Source: an uncultured Treponema sp.
GTDB taxonomy: Bacteria; Spirochaetota; Spirochaetia; Treponematales; Treponemataceae
Direction of reading: 5' to 3'
Length of the DNA stretch: 14,164 bases
Assembly: GCA_937900125.1 (NCBI GenBank)
Contig: CALCEK010000248.1
Location: forward strand, 1-14,164
This document shows, one piece after another, positions 1-6,174 of this stretch. A program made the position numbers and the translations under genes. The stretch's first letter is position 1, and the number at the start of each line of letters is the position of its first letter. A model generated the notes under the pieces. It did not search any database and had not been told where the DNA came from. It worked only from the letters and a program-made list of their open reading frames with translations.

Positions 1-1
1 C

Positions 2-388
2 ATGCTCGACACGAACGTTCTTGTTTCCGCGCTCGTGTTCGGAGGCAAGACAAAGGCATTGCTAGAGCATCTTGTGCTTTCAGACCATGATATACTCGTC
101 TCTGAATATGTGTGCGAAGAATTCCGCGCAAAACTCCGCCAAAAATGGCCTGACAAGGCAGAAAAACTCATTGCGCTGTTCGGAAGAATGGATTTTTTGT
201 TTTGCAAAAGCACTGATGCAATTCTCGGTACAGTCCGCGACAAAAAGGACATTCCCGTGTTGAGCGATGCCATCTTCAACAATGCGGATATTCTTCTGAC
301 GGGCGACAAGGACTTTCTTGATGCAAATCTTCAGCATCCACTCGTCTATTCGCCTTCGATGTTGTGCAACTTCTTGGGAATTGAATGA
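2..388 (+). CDS. PIN-domain ribonuclease, putative toxin (probably 5'-truncated by window edge)
   Basis: This is a PIN-fold protein of the 'putative toxin, PIN family' type: a metal-dependent, single-strand-specific RNase usually paired with an antitoxin. The fold's acidic residues are visible: D3 in the opening LDTNVLVSAL strand, E39/E40, D83 in KKDIPVLSDA, and D102/D104 in the closing LLTGDKDFL motif. The 128 residues seen are close to the family's usual 130-145. Family members normally have a few residues before LDTN, and the ATG lies at base 2, so the true start is probably outside the window and this Met may be internal. Any antitoxin gene would also lie upstream and cannot be seen. The gene converges with argH. 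Fold assignment is firm; a toxin role is inferred from the family only. Confidence 0.85.
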   Translation: MLDTNVLVSALVFGGKTKALLEHLVLSDHDILVSEYVCEEFRAKLRQKWPDKAEKLIALFGRMDFLFCKSTDAILGTVRDKKDIPVLSDAIFNNADILLTGDKDFLDANLQHPLVYSPSMLCNFLGIE

Positions 389-499
389 CGTGTACAAGTA
401 CGGATTTCCCACCCGCAAAAGCAAGGCGGCGGGCAGGGTGCGCGGGGGGATTTTTTGTTTTTTTTGTTAAAATGAACTTAAAGGTGGGAGGGCTTGTTT

Positions 500-548
500 A
501 AAATGGGCAAAGTCGCCGTTCTTATGCGACGGCACATTTTCTTTTTTT
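500..548 (+). terminator. Candidate intrinsic terminator of the PIN gene
   Basis: An interrupted hairpin: outer arms AAAATG (500-505) and CATTTT (535-540), inner arms GTCGC (512-516) and GCGAC (526-530). A run of T follows at 542-548. It lies about 110 bases after the PIN stop codon, between convergent genes. A GC-rich patch (about 423-446) followed by T-runs lies between it and the gene and could also stop transcription. Confidence 0.45.
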
Positions 549-571
549 ACAAGAAAACTTTTGTCCCATTC

Positions 572-590
572 GGGAAAAACCATTTTTCCC
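572..590 (-). terminator. Perfect hairpin just after argH, possible terminator
   Basis: GGGAAAAACCATTTTTCCC is a perfect 8-bp inverted repeat with a 3-base loop. It begins 5 bases after the argH stop on the minus strand. No strong T-run follows on that strand, so it may be a weak terminator or a 3'-end stabilising hairpin. The position after argH is the main support. Confidence 0.45.
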
Positions 591-594
591 ACAC

Positions 595-2028
595 CTAAAC
601 AAGAGCCTCATCGCAAAAAGTGAGGAGTTTTTTTATTTGATTTTCTATATTGCCGGGGGCACCCAAAGTTTTGCGATTTTTCATACACGCGCGGGGGCTG
701 ATTTTTTCGTAAATGTCATTTTCGATGAGGGGCGAACAGTTTTTTAGCTCCACAAGGCTTAAGTTTTCCAAACACGGCAAGTTTTTTTCTATACAAAGTC
801 TAACCGCTTTTGCCGCCACAGTGTGCGCGGTTCTAAACGGCAGCCCTTTTTGCACCAGATATTCGGCAACATCTGTTGCATTTGCAAAACCGCCTTCGCA
901 ACTTTTTTCCATGCGTTCAACATTCCAGCGGGCAGTTGCAATCATCGCCGTGAAAATTTTTACATTTGCCTGAACGGTGTCAAGGGCATCAAAAAGCGGC
1001 TCTTTGTCTTCCTGCAAATCGCGGTCATAAGCGAGCGGGAGTGCCTTTATCATCGTAAACAAATTGACAAGGTCGCCGTAAACTTTTCCAGTGCGTCCGC
1101 GAATCAATTCTGCAAAATCGGGATTCTTTTTTTGCGGCATAATCGAAGAGCCTGTTGACCATTTTTCACTTAAATCTATAAATCCAAACTCAACAGTTGA
1201 CCACAAAACAACTTCTTCGCACATTCGGCTCAAGTGCGATTGTAAAATTGCAAAGTCAGAAGTAAATTCAAGACAATAATCTCTGTCCGAAACCGAATCC
1301 AAGGAATTCAATGTAACAGAATCAAAGCCCAAAAGTTCAGCGGTGCGTTCGCGGTTTAGCGGCAATGTGCTTCCCATCAATGCACCACTTCCCAACGGAG
1401 AAAGTGAAATACGTTTTAAGGAATCTTTAAGGCGTTCAACATCGCGAGAAAGCATCGTTGCCCACGCCAAAAGATGTTGAGCCAGCGTTCCAGGCTGCGC
1501 GTGTTGCAAATGCGTAAATCCCGTTAAAAGCGTTTCTTTGTGCTGACTTGCTATCTCGACAAGGGTTTTTATTAGCGTAATTATGTCTTGCACCAAACTC
1601 GGAATAACGCGGCGCAAATAAAGTCGCTCGTCAAGTGCAATTTGGTCGTTGCGGCTTCTGCCCGTGTGCAATTTTTTACCCGCCTCGCCAATTCTGTCGG
1701 TTAAACTTGCTTCTATAAAGGAGTGAATGTCTTCTGCGCTGTAGTCGATTTTTAGCGAGCCATTTTTCAAATCATTTTTAATTGATTCCAAGCCCTTTAC
1801 AATTTGCTTTGATTCTTCTGCGCTGATTATTCCACATTCGCCAAGCATTGTAGCGTGTGCAATAGAACCCGCAATGTCGTCTAAAGCCATTCGCTCGTCT
1901 ACATAAATTGAAGTTTCAAACTCAACGGCACTTGCGTCTGGTCCTTCTGCAAAACGTCCACTCCACAAGGCTTTGTGATTGTCATCCGTGAGAGCAGCGT
2001 GAGAATTTGTTTGTTCGTCTTTAGTCAT
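595..2028 (-). CDS. argH: Argininosuccinate lyase
   Basis: Splits argininosuccinate into arginine and fumarate, the last step of arginine synthesis; a cytoplasmic homotetramer of the fumarase/aspartase superfamily. The 477 residues match the usual 455-480. Visible landmarks are HTGRSRNDQ at 121-129, the catalytic-His segment THLQHAQPG (H176), and the superfamily signature GSSIMPQKKNPD at 293-304 carrying the catalytic-loop Ser. The N-terminal LWSGRF motif (21-26) is typical. The roughly 20 residues before it are longer than in many homologues, so a later start cannot be excluded, but no other Met precedes the motif. There is no clear Shine-Dalgarno. It starts 18 bases after the DtxR-type regulator's stop, which suggests co-transcription. 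No argG or argF is in the window. Confidence 0.97.
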   Translation of the reverse strand: MTKDEQTNSHAALTDDNHKALWSGRFAEGPDASAVEFETSIYVDERMALDDIAGSIAHATMLGECGIISAEESKQIVKGLESIKNDLKNGSLKIDYSAEDIHSFIEASLTDRIGEAGKKLHTGRSRNDQIALDERLYLRRVIPSLVQDIITLIKTLVEIASQHKETLLTGFTHLQHAQPGTLAQHLLAWATMLSRDVERLKDSLKRISLSPLGSGALMGSTLPLNRERTAELLGFDSVTLNSLDSVSDRDYCLEFTSDFAILQSHLSRMCEEVVLWSTVEFGFIDLSEKWSTGSSIMPQKKNPDFAELIRGRTGKVYGDLVNLFTMIKALPLAYDRDLQEDKEPLFDALDTVQANVKIFTAMIATARWNVERMEKSCEGGFANATDVAEYLVQKGLPFRTAHTVAAKAVRLCIEKNLPCLENLSLVELKNCSPLIENDIYEKISPRACMKNRKTLGAPGNIENQIKKLLTFCDEALV

Positions 2029-2046
2029 TTTGTTTTTAAGCTTATT

Positions 2047-2424
2047 TTAGGCATTTTCTGCCATCCAACGCTCAATTCCCCTTTTTATGTCTTCATCAAT
2101 GTCGTGTTCAATTTTACACGCATTTTCTTCGGCTTGTTTTTCATTCACTCCCGTGATTTTTTGGAGAAATTTTGTAAGCAAAACGTGCCGACTGTAAATT
2201 TCTTCCGCAAGATTTTTGCCTTTTTCGGTAAATTCTAATGCCCCGATTTTACCTACGGTAACATAACCCCTTTCTTCTAAAATGCTCATTGCGCGGCTTA
2301 CGCTCGGCTTTGAAACTCCCAATTTTTTAGCAACATCAACGGAACGCGCAATTCCGTTTTCTATTTGCAAGCGAAGAATCGCTTCAAGATAATCTTCTCC
2401 TGATTCGTGAATTTCATCTGGCAT
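2047..2424 (-). CDS. DtxR/MntR-family metal-dependent transcriptional repressor (short form)
   Basis: A metal-sensing repressor that should bind DNA as a dimer when loaded with Mn(II) or Fe(II). Residues about 5-68 form the winged helix (recognition helix around KPSVSRAMSILEERG). Residues 70-125 form the dimer/metal domain. There is no C-terminal SH3-like domain, so it is MntR/TroR-sized rather than DtxR-sized. By alignment to Bacillus MntR the ligands would be D11, E14, H80, C103, E106 and H107. The Cys stands where MntR has Glu and DtxR has Cys, so the metal is uncertain. AAGGGG lies 6 bases before the ATG, supporting this start. It sits between ilvB and argH on the same strand. The upstream gap holds a perfect palindrome likely to be its own operator. 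Metal-uptake genes are not in the window. Confidence 0.9.
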   Translation of the reverse strand: MPDEIHESGEDYLEAILRLQIENGIARSVDVAKKLGVSKPSVSRAMSILEERGYVTVGKIGALEFTEKGKNLAEEIYSRHVLLTKFLQKITGVNEKQAEENACKIEHDIDEDIKRGIERWMAENA

Positions 2425-2444
2425 AAAAAACCCCTTATTTTAGC

Positions 2445-2459
2445 GGAGAATTTTTCTCC
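2445..2459 (-). other. Small perfect hairpin in the regulator leader
   Basis: GGAGAATTTTTCTCC has 6-bp arms and a 3-base loop, between ilvB and the DtxR-type gene, 21 bases before the regulator's ATG. No T-run follows on the minus strand, so it is a poor terminator. It may be an mRNA hairpin or a second protein-binding site. Confidence 0.35.
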
Positions 2460-2465
2460 ACTTGC

Positions 2466-2481
2466 ATTGACATTTGTCAAT
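2466..2481. promoter_or_regulatory. Perfect palindrome, candidate DtxR/MntR-type operator
   Basis: ATTGACATTTGTCAAT has 7-bp arms around a 2-base centre. It directly abuts the ilvB stop codon and ends about 40 bases before the regulator's ATG. Size, symmetry and position fit a dimer-binding site for autoregulation. The minus-strand TTGACA in it (2475-2480) also matches a -35 hexamer, so repressor binding could cover a promoter; a convincing -10 at the right spacing is not evident. Use by the adjacent regulator is an inference. Confidence 0.5.
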
Positions 2482-4212
2482 TTATCTCATTGACGCATCC
2501 AAATTCATAATCTGATTGAAAATCGGCTTTCCACCAGGAACCATTGGAAGAACTGGCTCGTCAATATCAACTTTTGCATCGATAATTGCGGGTTTATTTA
2601 GCGCAAACGCCTTTGCAAAAACTTCTTCAAATTCTTTAGCATTGGCGGCACGCCACGCTTGTATTCCGTAGGCATCCGCAAGTTTTACCCAATCAGGTCC
2701 AAAGTCAAGTGTGGTTTGACTGTAGCGTTTTCCGTAAAACACTTTTTGCCACAGCCGAACATTCCCAAGAGTTCCGTTATTTACGATTACAATCACAATC
2801 GGGAGATTATAATGCGCAATCGTTGCAAGTTCGTTGCAATTCATTCTAAATGAACCGTCGCCCGCAATGTGAACAACTCGGCGATTTGGATTTGCAAATT
2901 GTACGCCCATTGCAGCTCCTGTTCCAAAACCCATTGTTCCTAATCCGCCGCTTGTAATAAAAGTGCGCGGTTTTGTAAACGGATAATGTTGCGCAGTCCA
3001 CAACTGATGTTCGCCCACCTCGGTGGTGATAAAGGTATCATCGCCAGCAATATTGTGAATAATTTCACAGAGAGCTTTTGGGTTGATAGAATCAGAAGGA
3101 GTTGCGTTGTAAATTTCTGGGAATTCCTTTTTCCACTCGTCAATTTTTGTTCGCCATTCGGAATGAGATTTTTGTTCCAAAAGTGGCAAAAGTCGTTTTA
3201 AGATTGATTTAACATCTCCAATCAGGCTTCCTGCAACTGGAATATTTTTGTTAATTTCCGCAGGGTCAATGTCAATATGAAAAACTTGACTGTTTGTGGC
3301 AAAACGGCTTGAATCGGAAATAACCCTATCGCTGAATCTCGCTCCCAATGCCAACAACAAATCGCTTTCGGTAACAGCCATATTGCTCGCCTTAGTTCCG
3401 TGCATTCCGACCATTCCCAAACAAAGCGGGTCATTTGACGGAAAAGCAGCGCGAGCCATCATACTTTCGGTAATGGGAATGTCAACTTTACGCGCTAAAG
3501 CGGCAAGTTCTTCGCTGGCATTGCTGATTATAATTCCGCCACCCGCATAAATTACGGGACGCTCTGCGCGATTTATCAGTTCTGCCGCTTTTTTGATTTC
3601 TTCATCGCTTGGATAAGAAGCGTTAAACACGCGACGCAAATTGCTTTTTTCTTTTTCGAGGATTTGTTTTGCGTCATCGGGCGAAGAAAGCGGTTCAAAT
3701 TCAACTTCAGCGGCAGTTACTTCTTTTGGAATGTCGATTAAAACGGGACCTGGACGACCACTTTTTGCAATAACAAAAGCTTCTCGAATTACATCAGCAA
3801 GTTCATTTACATTGTGTACAATAAAGTTGTGTTTTGTAATCGGCATTGTAACGCCAGTAATGTCAATTTCCTGAAAAGAATCTTTTCCCAAAAGTGGAGT
3901 TGCAACATTGCAAGTAATCGCCACAATCGGAGAAGAATCCATGTAGGCAGTCGCAATTCCCGTAACAAGATTTGTAGCACCAGGACCGCTTGTTGCAAAA
4001 ACAACGCCAACTTTTCCAGTAGAACGCGCGTAACCGTCAGCCGCATGGGCAGCCCCTTGTTCATGAGCGGTCAAAATGTGCTTAATTCTATCTGAATTTT
4101 TGTACAATTCATCATAAATATTTAATATAGCTCCGCCAGGATAACCAAAAATAGTATCAACTCCCTGCTCCACAAGACATTCAATGACAACTCGAGAACC
4201 GTTTATTTTCAT
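2482..4212 (-). CDS. ilvB: Acetolactate synthase (acetohydroxyacid synthase), large catalytic subunit
   Basis: A ThDP- and FAD-dependent enzyme that condenses two pyruvates to acetolactate, or pyruvate with 2-oxobutyrate, the first common step of valine, leucine and isoleucine synthesis. The 576 residues are full length. Landmarks are the catalytic Glu E51 in TAHEQGAAHAADGYAR, the middle domain with YAGGG (222-226), and the ThDP/Mg motif GDGS (451-454) ending in NN (478-479). FAD-type residues such as ITKHNF (125-130) place it with biosynthetic AHAS rather than the FAD-less catabolic AlsS. The segment NGTLGNVRLWQ (479-489) keeps Trp488 but has Asn484 where Met or Leu is usual. GGAA lies about 9 bases before the ATG. 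No ilvN regulatory subunit or ilvC/ilvD lies nearby. It leads the ilvB-regulator-argH run. Confidence 0.95.
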   Translation of the reverse strand: MKINGSRVVIECLVEQGVDTIFGYPGGAILNIYDELYKNSDRIKHILTAHEQGAAHAADGYARSTGKVGVVFATSGPGATNLVTGIATAYMDSSPIVAITCNVATPLLGKDSFQEIDITGVTMPITKHNFIVHNVNELADVIREAFVIAKSGRPGPVLIDIPKEVTAAEVEFEPLSSPDDAKQILEKEKSNLRRVFNASYPSDEEIKKAAELINRAERPVIYAGGGIIISNASEELAALARKVDIPITESMMARAAFPSNDPLCLGMVGMHGTKASNMAVTESDLLLALGARFSDRVISDSSRFATNSQVFHIDIDPAEINKNIPVAGSLIGDVKSILKRLLPLLEQKSHSEWRTKIDEWKKEFPEIYNATPSDSINPKALCEIIHNIAGDDTFITTEVGEHQLWTAQHYPFTKPRTFITSGGLGTMGFGTGAAMGVQFANPNRRVVHIAGDGSFRMNCNELATIAHYNLPIVIVIVNNGTLGNVRLWQKVFYGKRYSQTTLDFGPDWVKLADAYGIQAWRAANAKEFEEVFAKAFALNKPAIIDAKVDIDEPVLPMVPGGKPIFNQIMNLDASMR

Positions 4213-4276
4213 GCTGAATTTCCTTTTCCAAATGATTTTCTCTTAATTTAGAGGGAGGCAAAACACCACCGCGTTT

Positions 4277-4305
4277 ATAATATATTTTTTTTCTTTTATA
4301 GTCTA
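4277..4305 (-). promoter_or_regulatory. ilvB: Possible promoter for ilvB
   Basis: On the minus strand TAGACT (4300-4305) and TATTAT (4277-4282) are separated by 17 bases, each matching 4 of 6 consensus bases. Initiation would be near 4270, leaving a leader of about 58 bases, too short for a T-box. The -35 overlaps the stop codon of the upstream gene. The region is very AT-rich, so chance matches are possible. Confidence 0.3.
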
Positions 4306-5871
4306 GGGCGAAACTTGAACAAGCCATTGTGTAATCGTGCGCTCTTCGCTCGAAAACACTGCACCGATTTTGATTAGTGTGCGGCTGTCACTTTCGTAGG
4401 GCTTTGTGTATCCCGCCTCTTCAATCTGAAAGAGCGCATTTTCAGCCGTGCCGTCTCGTTTGAACTCAAAGATGTAGATGTATTCCTCAGTTTCAACAAT
4501 GCAGTCGGCTCTGCCTTTTGCACTGTGTTGTTCCACGCGCACGAACTGACCGAGTAGCAAAAAAGTAAGGTACACAACGTTCTGAAAATCCCTCTCTAGC
4601 ACCTTGTCGCTAGGGTTCGTTGCATACGGTAGGGTGGCAAACAGAGCAATAAAGCGGTCTCGAAGGCTGTCGGGGGAGCCTTTTTTGATGTCGCGTGCAA
4701 AGTTTCTAATATCAAGAGGCTTATCGCTATTGAGATAGACTGGCATGAGACTCTGTGTAAAGCCGTATTTCACCTCTTCGTTAGGATAGCCGAGAGTTAG
4801 GCTGTCAAAATCGCGGTCGTAGTCTTTTATTGTGAGGTAACCCGACTGGTAAAGGAGCGGAATGATGTCTGGATTGTCGGGGCGATAGTCAGAGATTTCG
4901 TCTTCGCTCGTGTACAAACTGCCGTCGCTGAATTGCTTTGGGTTAAAGCCCATCTCGTAGAGCCGTTTGACCAAAAACGTGGGCGTTCCCGTGCTGAACC
5001 AGTATTTTGCAAACTTTAGTGCGCTGAACGCATTTATTAGGCTGAATGGGTTATAGATATTTTTGCATTTTACGCAAAACTTGTAGCCGTCGTAAAACTT
5101 TCTAAGTTTTTCAAGACATTCTTCTTTTGAAAGCGTGTTCTCTTTCGCCAGCTCCTCGATTTCGGGCATGAAGTTCTCTTCGAGTTCCGCTTGCGTAATA
5201 CCACAGATTTCTGCATATTGCGAGTGCATAGAGATGTCTTGCAGTTGATTGAGGTCGCTGAATATGCTCACCTTGCTAAACTTTGTAACGCCAGTGAAAA
5301 GCACAAATCTTGTGTATGCGTCTTGGTCTTTTAGTGTGGCAAAAAATGCCTTGAAAAGCGTGCGGTTTTCTTCGCCCTGAGTATCGCTTGCACCGATGTT
5401 CTTTAAGAGTGGATTGTCGTATTCGTCCACCAACACAACGACCTTGCGTCCTGTTTTTTCGGTGGCATTTATGAGCGCGTTCTTGAATCTAGTAGGAAGC
5501 GATGGCTCATCGCTCGGCAAGGCGTATTTTCGTTCAAAATCAAAAAGGCAACTCTGCAATGCTTTTTCTAAGCCTCCGCTTTTAGTGAACTCGCCTGCGG
5601 CAAGACTGAACTTTAAGACGGGGTACTCAATCCAATCCTGCTCTAACTTTTCGATTGCAAGACCGCTGAACAAATCGCGCTTCCCTAAGAAATATGCCTC
5701 AAGGGTTGTAATTAAAAGACTCTTTCCGAATCTGCGTGGTCGGCTCAAAAAATAAGGACATTCGGTTGATGCGAGTTTATAAATAAGCTCGGTTTTGTCC
5801 ACGTACACAAATCCGCCTTCGCGGAGTTTTTCAAAATCCTGTATGCCAACTGGCATTTTTCGCGTGTTCAT
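4303..5871 (-). CDS. AAA-ATPase-like / PD-(D/E)XK nuclease-like protein (PF09820-PF08011 type)
   Basis: A 522-residue protein with an N-terminal AAA-ATPase-like domain and a C-terminal restriction-type nuclease fold. The start has the family hallmark PVGIQDFEKLREGGFVYVDKT. The nucleotide loop is RPRRFGKSLL (45-54), Walker B is VVVLVDEYDN (144-153; D149, E150), and LFTGVTKFSK (191-200) is the sensor-like strand. The C-terminal part shows GRAD (453-456), FEFKRD (468-473) and a following QIEEAGY, so the PD-(D/E)XK residues D456, E469 and K471 look intact. The reading frame extends upstream to 6042, but the family start motif and a promoter at 5878-5906 place the start at 5871. No SD is seen. The family is multicopy in Treponema and Bacteroidetes; its cellular role is unknown. 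A defence or mobile-DNA link is plausible but unproven. Confidence 0.88.
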   Translation of the reverse strand: MNTRKMPVGIQDFEKLREGGFVYVDKTELIYKLASTECPYFLSRPRRFGKSLLITTLEAYFLGKRDLFSGLAIEKLEQDWIEYPVLKFSLAAGEFTKSGGLEKALQSCLFDFERKYALPSDEPSLPTRFKNALINATEKTGRKVVVLVDEYDNPLLKNIGASDTQGEENRTLFKAFFATLKDQDAYTRFVLFTGVTKFSKVSIFSDLNQLQDISMHSQYAEICGITQAELEENFMPEIEELAKENTLSKEECLEKLRKFYDGYKFCVKCKNIYNPFSLINAFSALKFAKYWFSTGTPTFLVKRLYEMGFNPKQFSDGSLYTSEDEISDYRPDNPDIIPLLYQSGYLTIKDYDRDFDSLTLGYPNEEVKYGFTQSLMPVYLNSDKPLDIRNFARDIKKGSPDSLRDRFIALFATLPYATNPSDKVLERDFQNVVYLTFLLLGQFVRVEQHSAKGRADCIVETEEYIYIFEFKRDGTAENALFQIEEAGYTKPYESDSRTLIKIGAVFSSEERTITQWLVQVSP

Positions 5872-5877
5872 ACCGCA

Positions 5878-5906
5878 ATTATACCACAGACATAATGCGC
5901 TTTCAA
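5878..5906 (-). promoter_or_regulatory. Strong sigma-70-type promoter, apparently leaderless
   Basis: On the minus strand TTGAAA (5901-5906), a 17-base spacer and a perfect TATAAT (5878-5883). Only 6 bases separate the -10 from the ATG at 5871, so transcription would begin at or within a base or two of the start codon. No Shine-Dalgarno is present. This argues for a leaderless mRNA. Confidence 0.7.
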
Positions 5907-5935
5907 TGTTTCCGCACATTCCGTCATATTGAACG

Positions 5936-5955
5936 AAGTGAAATAAAGTGAAATA
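5936..5955. repeat. Tandem 10-bp direct repeat in a dispersed-repeat-like sequence
   Basis: AAGTGAAATA occurs twice in a row. The preceding CGTCATATTGAACG resembles the widespread intergenic repeat of the GTCAT-TCTGAACGAAGTGAA type seen in many bacterial genomes. That resemblance is from memory, not from a search. Confidence 0.5.
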
Positions 5956-5994
5956 TCCAAAATTGTTTGCGTTACAAGAAAAAAAGTCCGCCAC

Positions 5995-6055
5995 CTGCAA
6001 ACTCTTTGTACCATAGATTCTTTGCGGGGCAACGCCATGCACAACGTGCTATCGC
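5995..6055 (-). repeat. GC-rich structured element, copy 1 of a possible dispersed repeat
   Basis: Read on the minus strand it begins GCGATAGCACGTTGTGC, contains the small hairpin GCAC-GTT-GTGC, then GCAAAGAATCT, and ends GAGTTTGC. Just outside, GCGGG (minus strand, about 6055-6059) can pair with CCCGC near 6024-6028. The order GCGATA, CGTTG, GC-AAGAATCT, GTRCAA, AGAGTTTGC/AGAGTTGC recurs on the plus strand at 12713-12761. Confidence 0.4.
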
Positions 6056-6070
6056 CCGCTAAGAATAAAC

Positions 6071-6098
6071 CTGTTCGAAAACTTAAGTTTCAGAACAG
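6071..6098 (-). terminator. Near-perfect 28-bp palindrome, possible terminator of the ABC/beta-helix operon
   Basis: Arms CTGTTC and GAACAG enclose GAAAACTTAAGTTTCA, whose centre AACTTAAGTT is self-complementary; one base is offset in each arm. On the minus strand it is followed by GTTTATTCTT, so it could act as an intrinsic terminator about 80-100 bases after the beta-helix gene. It could equally be a dispersed repeat or protein-binding site. Confidence 0.4.
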
Positions 6099-6174
6099 AT
6101 TTAATGACACCGCTACACTCAAAGAAATGTGTGCAAAAAACAATGGCAAACTTTTTGTAACATGACCACATTTC

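Larger units (their letters stand above)
5872..6174. other. Repeat-rich intergenic region
   Basis: 303 bases without a credible gene, between the nuclease-like gene and the beta-helix gene, both on the minus strand. It holds a strong promoter (5878-5906), a tandem 10-bp repeat (5936-5955), a GC-rich hairpin-forming element (5995-6055) and a 28-bp near-palindrome (6071-6098). It also holds an inverted repeat AAATGTG/CACATTT (6125-6131 and 6167-6173) just after the beta-helix gene. The long upstream extension of the nuclease frame through this region looks non-coding. Confidence 0.6.

Noticed and set aside
2..388. A complete toxin-antitoxin module
   Set aside because: Only the PIN protein is visible and its start is probably cut off; no antitoxin can be shown in the window.
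4213..4302. Leader-peptide attenuator or T-box upstream of ilvB
   Set aside because: The gap is too short and shows neither branched-chain codon runs nor a terminator/antiterminator pair.
5872..6042. 57-residue N-terminal extension of the nuclease-like protein
   Set aside because: The extension lacks family similarity, contains the promoter and intergenic repeats, and precedes the usual family start motif.
6015..6060. Possible integron attC site (Treponema integrons are known)
   Set aside because: The GTTRRRY / RYYYAAC core pair could not be found on either strand at the right spacing; only general hairpin structure is present.
6071..6083. tRNA T-loop-like GTTCGAAA
   Set aside because: No acceptor, D or anticodon arms surround it; it is part of the palindrome.
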